Part shown: positions 34,501 to 43,500 of the stretch, piece after piece
Numbering within the stretch: position 1 is the stretch's first letter
Layout: every line of letters starts with the position of its first letter
NCBI GenBank assembly: GCA_958510875.1
Contig: OY294070.1
Location: 14,995,631-15,059,630, forward strand
DNA: 64,000 bases
Direction: 5' to 3'
From: Endomychus coccineus
Lineage: Eukaryota; Arthropoda; Insecta; Coleoptera; Endomychidae
Notes under the pieces: generated by a model
What the model was told of the DNA's origin: nothing
The model's input: only the letters and a program-made list of their open reading frames with translations
The model's database searches: none
Translations under genes and position numbers: made by a program

Positions 34501-37500
34501 ACAACCAATTTGTGGGTATACATTCTCCCGATATTGACGATAAAATCGAACTCAGAAGACCAAAATTAGCCCCAAACTCAGAGTTTTGGTCGAGTTCGTC
34601 TATTTGTTAATAAAAAGATTGTTTATTAATTGTTTATAACAAATGAAGTTAATTCAACTACTTGTTCAACTATTTCCATATGTTCATTGACCAAAAATCT
34701 TGGTCTTTACACGATCAAAAACGGGCAAATTTAGCATGTTCCAGAAATTTTTATGTAATCTCATAAATAATTGAATTTTTAATTTATTGTTAAAAAATTT
34801 GCGCAACAGTATTTTTAGTATATAAAGGCATTGTTTCTTATTTATAGTGTTATAGTGTATCCAAATTGTGAACTCTTTTATAGTTTATTAGTGACGTTGA
34901 CTTTCCGGTCGGGTGAATTCAACCAAATATTTCCTGATTAAAAATACATTTTCGTTCCCTTGAAGATTGTTTGTCAATAAACGTTTTATGAAAATTCATT
35001 AAAAGTTATACATTTCAGAACGCGAAAATAGATAAACTAATTTTCTCTGCAAAACAATGATGGTTAAAATCAGAAATCAGTAACAATTATCATAAACTAG
35101 ATCATTTACAACTTTTAGTATATAATTTACATTGAAAACTGATTTTGAAACATCATACGAATTCGAGACCTTTTATCCTGAATAAAATAAACCAATAGAA
35201 AAATTAAATCAATCAACAATAAATTTCAACAATTTTTACGAAAAACTCCTAGAGAAGGAACTAAGAATATTAACATTATTCACAATAAAACCGATATTAA
35301 ATTCTTCCCTAAAAGCAGAGTTTACTCTAATGATAGCGACTTGGCACCTGAAAGGTCCTCGGTACTTTAACAATATTTTTAGTAGATAAGGTAATTATTT
35401 CTTAATTTTTACTATTGTTGGTTCGTTAAAAATAGTTCAACGGAATTTCATGTTTCCCAGTTATTATGACAACTGAGACATCCAGATACCCTGAATATTA
35501 TACGATAACGTTCTGCGTAAAAATAAATTATACAGGGTGAGTCAGTTTTTTGTAGACAAACTGCAACAGAAGATAGAACAAGTGTTTTTAAGAAGAAAAG
35601 TTCCTATAAACATATGCCGTAGAAGGCTTCGTTTTCGAGATACAGGGTGTTGAAACTGAAAAAAATTTTCGTTTTTTGCGAATATCTCCGGAATATGCTA
35701 TGTTCTGTGCGATAAAAAAAATTTTTACTCTTAATTGGTGAAGATTTTGAAGGGGTAGTGGGTGTTTGTCTCCCCAACTTCTACGCCACTGAAAAAAGTA
35801 CGGTTTTGAGACAACCATTTGAACCGCCAATGTCTTCTACACAAAAAAGGTACTCTTGGTCATAAGCTCTAAAGTTGACCGTTTTCGAGAAAAATCAACT
35901 TTTATGTTGAAAAACATGGTCAATTCTTACTAATTAAACAAAATTTATTCAAACGTTAGAACAAGTAACAAAACCAAAGGATTGACCATGTTTTTCAACA
36001 AAAAAGTTAATTTTTCTCGAAAACGGTCACCTTTAGAGCTTATGACCAAGAGTATCTTTTTTGTGTAGAAGACATTGGCGGTTCAAATGGTTGTCTCAAA
36101 ACCGTACTTTTTTCAGTGGCGTAGAAGTTGGGGAGAAAAACACCCACTACCCCTTCGAAATCTTCACCAATTAAGACTAAAAAAAAATTTTTTAACGCAC
36201 AGAACATAGCTTACTATGAGTAGAGAATGCTTACAAAAGCTGTTTTCTGTACGATAAACGGTTCGCAAAAAACGAAATTTTTTTTCAATTTCAAAATCTC
36301 GAAAACGAAGCCTTCTACGACATATGTTTATAGGAACTTTTCTCTATAAAAACATCTGTTCTATCTCCTGTTGAAGTTTGTCTACAAAAAACTGACTCAC
36401 CCTGTATATTGAGTTAATAAATATGCAATTAATAGTAGTAATTTTCGGTAAAATATTCTTCAAATCCTTGCTCTTCAAACAAGTTGAAGAGAGAGAGAGA
36501 GAGCAAACAAAGATTCCCCTGATTGAATGTAAACAATATGATCAAGGACTCGATAAATGGGTCAACTAACTGTGAACGTGCAATGTCGTGAGTAGTTAGA
36601 AAAGCGTTAGCTTTTAGATGTATAAATAAACACTAATTTCAACAACTACATTTGATTTAAGATAAAAATAAACCACTCAATTATAATTTAGAGAATTGTA
36701 TCATCGACTGTTTAGTTCAGTCAGTGGAGCATTTTTACTATCAATTTTTTTCGAGTAAATGGATTTTTATGAAACCCCCACTCAAACATTTGAGGGGTTA
36801 TTGAGTAAAGTTTTGAAACCTATGACAAAGTTGTCAAATAGGAAAAAAAAAGGTATACATAGATTGAACGATGGTTCAATAAAATCGAAAAGAGTAGGGG
36901 TAAAAAAACTATCCAAAAATGCAAATATGCAAACATCATATTTTAAAATAATTAGACATCATTTTTAGTTATATAACTTTTCTCCGAAAATAAATAGTAA
37001 AAGTGTTGAAGTGACCTATTTCCCAAAAATCTACATATAATTCATACCTGGGTCAAGAAACATTGCAATTGAGACATGTTTGTACGAGAAGGCACAGTAA
37101 ATATGTCCCTTATTTTAAATAATTAAATACATCTTGAAACTTTTTTGGAATGCTTCAACTATCATTAAGGGAACAAAAAAATGTATCAGTACCAATACAT
37201 CAGCTGTAACGAGGGACTTTATGGGAATGATTCCACTGGCATTAAGAGAACAAAAAGAAATTGAAGTGAAACAAAATAAACTTTGACATGTAACGAAAAA
37301 TGACATGAAAGTGTAAGAAAAAAATTGTAGAATAAAAAAAATTGAGAGAAAGAAGTTTCTAATGAAATTAAAAATAGTTTCACTTGTACCGTAAAACAAA
37401 ATTTATATAGTTGTGGGCTTTTTTAGGTTTTCAGCAATTTAAGCGATGTATCTTCTCATTTGACGCGTTTTGTCTTTCGTCTTCTTCAGAAATTAATTTT

Positions 37501-40500
37501 TGATTTACATTTGAACTGGAATTTAACAAAATATTTCTATATTAATTAACTATATGCACAATGTGTATTTATGACAAAATTTTCAGTTTATGAGCATTAA
37601 ACTCAAGTTTCATATTCAAACAAGTATCTGCGTAAATAACTAATTTAATTCGGTGATTATGTACAAAATAAATTAATTTCTCATGAAATACCACAACGTC
37701 AAAAGTCTTGGACCCCCTATATATCAAATGATTCGAATAAGCGTATTAATTTCTTTTGATTTTTTAGATTATCATGCCAGGTCGTGAAATTTCTGCGTTT
37801 AATCGAGCAAGAATTACTGCTTTACACGATGGAGTGCACTCTAATCATCAGATCTCGAAAATGATCATCTGTTGTGCGAATAGTTCACAGGTACCAAGAA
37901 TTCGATACAGTGGAAAACAGACCACTTAGTGGACGTCCTCGAACGAAAGGGACGTTTGTTATTTGGTGCAATATGCTTCAGCTCTCAGAACCCACTTTCA
38001 GCGTAAGTTTCGTCGTGTTATATCGACAACCACAGTTCGAAGAAGACTCCATCATGCAAATTTACGTGATAGAAGACCATTGCGGGTCCCCACTCTACTT
38101 CCAAGACATCGTGAAGCCCCCCGTCTCCGATGGGCGCGAGAGCACAGGGGTTGGCTTTTGCAGCAGTGGAGGTGGGTTTTATTCACAGACGAAACCAGAT
38201 TTGGACTGGTGACTGGTGATGACGATCGGCAATGAGTCTGGAGAGAACCATATCTTCAACAGCGACTCAATTTTCCCCGGGAAGTTGCTCCCTATCAAGG
38301 GGGTACTGTAATGTTTTGGGGAGGAATAATGTTTAGCCGCCGCACCCCATTAATTCGCATTCCACAGAATATGACCAGCCAAATTTACGTCGAACAGGTT
38401 ATTACGCCCATTATCTATCCCATACGTAACGAATTAGGCGAAAATGTTGTGTTTATGGACGACAACGCCCGACCACATCGCGCAAGAAGGGTGCAGGATA
38501 CACTTCAAGCAGGACATATCAATAGATTGGATTGGCCAGCTAACTCGCCGGATATCAATCCGATTGAAAACATGTGGGATTACATAAGTAGAGCCATTCA
38601 CCGTCGAATTAACCCACCTCAGACTGCAGATGAGTTAGTCGTCGCGGCGGTAGAGGAATGGAACAATATTCCACAAGACACTATAAACCGCTTAATTATT
38701 TCAATGCACAGACATGTCAACATGTTATTCCAACGTGGAGGAGGCCATACCGACTATTAGTCAGTGTACAACATGTTTCATTACTTTCTTTATTCAATAA
38801 TTTTTCTCAACAAATTCACACATTTCTTACTTTTTAATTTTCTAAGTATCCCGGTTTGTGTAAAATAATCCTTTCACAAGAAATAGATTGAACAAACAAT
38901 ATACTTTGATAGATATCTTTTGTTTTTCTAACAAAACATTTCATTAACAAGACTGAATGGGTAGCCAAGACTTTTGACGTTTAGTGTATTTGAATTTTCA
39001 CTTGTTAGAAGTCTGGTTGCAGTTAAATTTAATTGCTAACATGAGGCTCTTGTATTATGTTTCTGTTTGACTCGACTTTCCTGATTTAGTTGCTTTTATA
39101 TATTTCGATCTTATCGTTGCAGTTTTGATTTTTTTTTTGATGTGTACCATTTCTAAAAATATTCGATTCTTTTCATAATGTTCTTTTTCTATTATATCGA
39201 ACTGCTCGGAATTGAATTTATGTTTGGTATTTCTCTCATGTTTTTTTTAAAGCTGTTGAGTTTTTTTTTATATTTATGACCTTTGATTCGTTTGTCTAAG
39301 TTTTGTTTTGTTTGGCCGATATATATTGTGTCCACAGTTTGTACAGGGAATTTTGTAAATACAATGTGCAATATTATTTTTGGCAATTTTGCTTTTGCTT
39401 TTTTGTTTTACAATTTTTCCTTCCATTTTTTGTCATTTATGGTTACATTCCAAAGTTTATTTTGTTTAACTTCAATTCTTTTCGTTCCCTTGAAGCATAT
39501 TACTCCACAAAAGTTTCACTTTTATCGTTGTTAGATTTGCACTGACGTAATTTTTTTTAATTTCAACACACTATATCTCATAAATGAACCGGTTACGGAC
39601 CATACTTTGTACGAACTTTTTTTCTTAAATTATCCGAAGAATGAGGTCCTCAAGAATCGGATTGCGATTTTTTGTACGTTTCCTATATTGAGGTAAAGCC
39701 TTTCAAAGATTGGCTCAGACAAGTTTTTGTTTCTATTATTTAACACAGAAACATCTATCACAATTGTCATGTGTCATCTTTTTGTATTTCCCGTTCAGTT
39801 TAGAAAAAGACGTTGTCCTTGCAAAATTTTGATTACGTCAGTTGTTTTCACCATCTTCATAACCCAGTTATAGATTACAGACAATAAACAAAATGAGTTA
39901 CAAAGAATCCTTCATCGCAACCAATTTTAGTTTCAGGTTGGAGGAAGTAAACTATTAACAGATAAATTGATATAATATACAACTGAATCGTAAAAGACTA
40001 ACCACATAATTGCAACAACATTACCAGTGATCACCCTAGTAAATAAGTTTCATTCAGTACCTATATCAAATAAGTTCAATAACCTTCATTGTGTTTTGAA
40101 ATACATAATATTTAGTATATATGCTGTCAATTGAAATATACTTTCAATAATATTTTACGCCGATTACAATACTTCCCCAGCACTACATATAGAAAGGAAG
40201 GACATATGTAATATTTACATGTTTAAATATTACCCCTTCCCTCCCCTTCATCTTACGGTGCCCATCTAACTCCCGCATTTCTGAAATATGCCCTCCTGGT
40301 AAAAAGGATGCTAACTGCTATCCTACATACGGGTGGACCCACGGATGGAGAGGGCATGGGGTGCCCCCTTGGAGGGAATCAACTGGAAGTGAAATTTGTA
40401 CCAATTGCTTTGGCAAAACTCCAAAACGAACGGGAGCCATTCGGGCATTCGATAAGCTTTGATCTTATTTTGGCATTATATGCCTTTTTCGAAACGTTTA

Positions 40501-43500
40501 TTGTTTCATTGCACATATTTCTGGCTTCAACATATTTTGTTCTGGTCTCCAGACAGATGATGGTGATTGGTTGGTATGGGGTATGTAAGTTTCCATTCTT
40601 AACCTGATAATATTCGAGATATCTGTGGCCCATTGCGTTGGGTTATCAGATTCAAAACATAGGCTTCTCCAAGGAAACTCCCCTTGGGAACCAGAAATGA
40701 CCAAAACTTGCCGATTTTCCACCCCCAGAATTGATTTTAAGTTAATCTGACGTCAAAATCGTGATCAGCGACCCAAAAACCCCCTTGGTGGATTTAAAAT
40801 CCAAAAATGATATATAGTGCTAAAATAATCTAGATGGGTGCAAAAATGGCCAATTTGATCGATTTTGCACCCCCAGAATTGATTTCGGGGGCTTGAGAAT
40901 CCCACGAATCGAATCCCACAAAAAATTTTCGATTCTGACCTATATGTCTTTTTTTATTCTAGCCGAAATCCTGGCTCATTGCCTGGATTACTAGTTAAAG
41001 TTTAAATTCGAAATAATGCGTATAACGACATTTCCTATTCGGGGGCTTTATAATGTTTCAATATGTTACCAACATAAACGTATCGAAGAGTGCGGTTTAA
41101 AAGTTATAAAACAAACTGGAAAGTTACAAAATTCTGCGAATGCAACATGTTTCGGCTAATTAATCTTGAAAACCTTGCACTTCAAACAAATTAATAGAAA
41201 TCCTTTTCATGCAACAAACAAAGATTATAATGATCGAAAGTAAATAATATGCTAATCAAGGACTCCAGAAATGGGTCAACGGTTTACGTGCGGTTGGTAT
41301 CGTTAAACCAGAAACTTTATGTGCGTTTGAACACGCACATCAGTCGATAGTGTACAAATTTTCAACAAATAGATTCAGTTTTAGATAAATAAAACACTCA
41401 ATAATGGTCCAGATAGTTTTGTTGACTGCAGATAAGTTCATTGCTAGTTACTCGACGGGTTCAATGTATCTTAAATTAGAAACTATATGTCATTGAGTAT
41501 TTCGGCATAATTATAATATTAGCATACGGTACACTCGCAATTAAATCTCTCCGTTTGAAAAACCACGTTTTAACAAGAAATAATTAATAACACGGGGGCT
41601 CATTCGTCGTGTTAAATAATTAAAAATATTAGTCAATAATTGTCTGACTCAGTTTTGAATGATTTTCTATAATTTGTTATTAATTAAATTTAATTTAATT
41701 AAATTGCTCAAAACATTATATTGGGTGTTCCACTAAGGTCGGCTGCTGTATCTGGGAAACTATCCGTCCTACAGCTTTCGGAAAAAATATTCTTAATAAA
41801 AGTGACCCTGAGAAGTCTGTTTGAAATATTTCCCCTTTCAAATTTCCCCGCTAGAGGGTAGGGTGTATTTTTAAATCAAAACCGAAAAATGAAAACTCCA
41901 TAAAATCAATAGGGACGGAATGTTTTGTGAATCGGTTTTAGATTTCTCTATACAATTTCTAAAATGTATCTTTATGACATTTCGACCTAACTCTTGAAAT
42001 GACGAGTTGGGCGAGGGCGGAATCGTATCGCAGAAAAAGTGCGATAGCTCCCGATTACGTTAGCCGATGTTAGCCAACTTGGTTTTGTTATCAATGCATT
42101 AAATCGCTTAATGCTAAGCTGAAAAAATATTCAAGTTTATGTTCATTTTTTTGTTTAGTAACAATTTTTCAACAAAATGAACGATTTACGTTTACGTGAT
42201 AAATTAATTTATTCTGCTTCATAGTTATAAAAAATATATTATTAGAAAACTGACATTCCCAAACATTGTTTACTGAGTTCAACACTGTCTATGTGTTTTG
42301 ATAATACACGAATTATGGTGATGGATAAAATTAATTGATAAAAAGACATGTTTGTACATATCAACAGGTGAAACAAGTAAAACCAGATCCGCTTAAAACC
42401 GCTACCTCTGTAATGTTCAATATGGCAAAATGAATTCCTCCTAAGTGCCCCGAACTTTGCTTTCAATATCCCAATTAACATTCCGAAATAACATCGAGAA
42501 GAAGCTCCAAATAATATCGGTTTTGGAAAGAACGTTGCAGACACGAGAGACAGGTGTTGTTACTTCACGGGGTTTCTAGTGTCGCCTCAAGTTAAATTTC
42601 TCACAAAGACATATTGACCTGCCCACAACCCAATAGAAAAGGGAACGATGGTCAAATTGAAATATCGTAACTAGTTTAACCACAGATTTAGAAACGTACA
42701 GGAGATTTGAAAGCACCAGACTTTTTTATGAGAAAAGTATCTTGATTCATTCCTTTTTTCTTGTATTTTTGTTTCGGTTATCAACCCTTAATATCATTGA
42801 ATGGCTATTAGAAGTTAGTTAGGTATTATTTCTTATTTAACAAGAAATTAATATTCAACATGTAGCCATAGGGTCACCTTTATTATCAGAATTTTTTTAT
42901 CACGTCATTACACTCCTGATAATTCTGATATGGATTTGAATTGAAATGAAATTCTAAATATATAGTCCAGGCTGTGAACCGGGATTTCAGCTATAATAAA
43001 AAAAAAAACATGTAAGTTCGAATCAAAAAATTTTTTTTGCATTAGCTTCAGGAGGTCCTCAGGATCATTCATACACCTTCAAACCTCTTGGGAACCCCAA
43101 CCCCACCCATTGGGGGCGAAAATGGCCCGAAATTTCCAAGTCTTGAATTGTATTTTCTACAAAAAAGGTATTTTGGTATTTCGAGTGCACCTAGGTGGTT
43201 TTTTGGATCGCTGAACTCGGATCCGTAGCCAGATTTACTTGCAATGCATCGTAGGGGTGGTCAAATCGACAAAATTGGCCAATTTTGCATCCCTAATATG
43301 TTATTTTGCAATTTACGTGTTTTAGGCATTTCGAATGCACCTAGGGGGTTTTTGGGTCGCTGAATACGATTCGGAAGCCAGATTTACTCGAATATCATCG
43401 TAGGGGTGAGAAATTTACAAATTTATTATTTTTGCATTTTAAAATTACTTCGGAGTAAATCTGGCTTCGGAATCGTATTCAGCGACCCAAAAAACCCCCT

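Noticed and set aside
37115..37399. 94-codon hydrophobic minus-strand frame as a membrane protein
   Set aside because: The opposite strand resembles the decayed lysine-rich region near the Penelope-like fragment at 39400; hydrophobicity is the antisense of AAA-rich codons.
39283..39545. Plus-strand frames rich in F and C
   Set aside because: They are antisense to the Penelope-like endonuclease fragment.
42242..42544. 100-codon minus-strand open frame
   Set aside because: No recognisable domain, no splice context or repeat copies; probably chance, listed only as unassigned intron.
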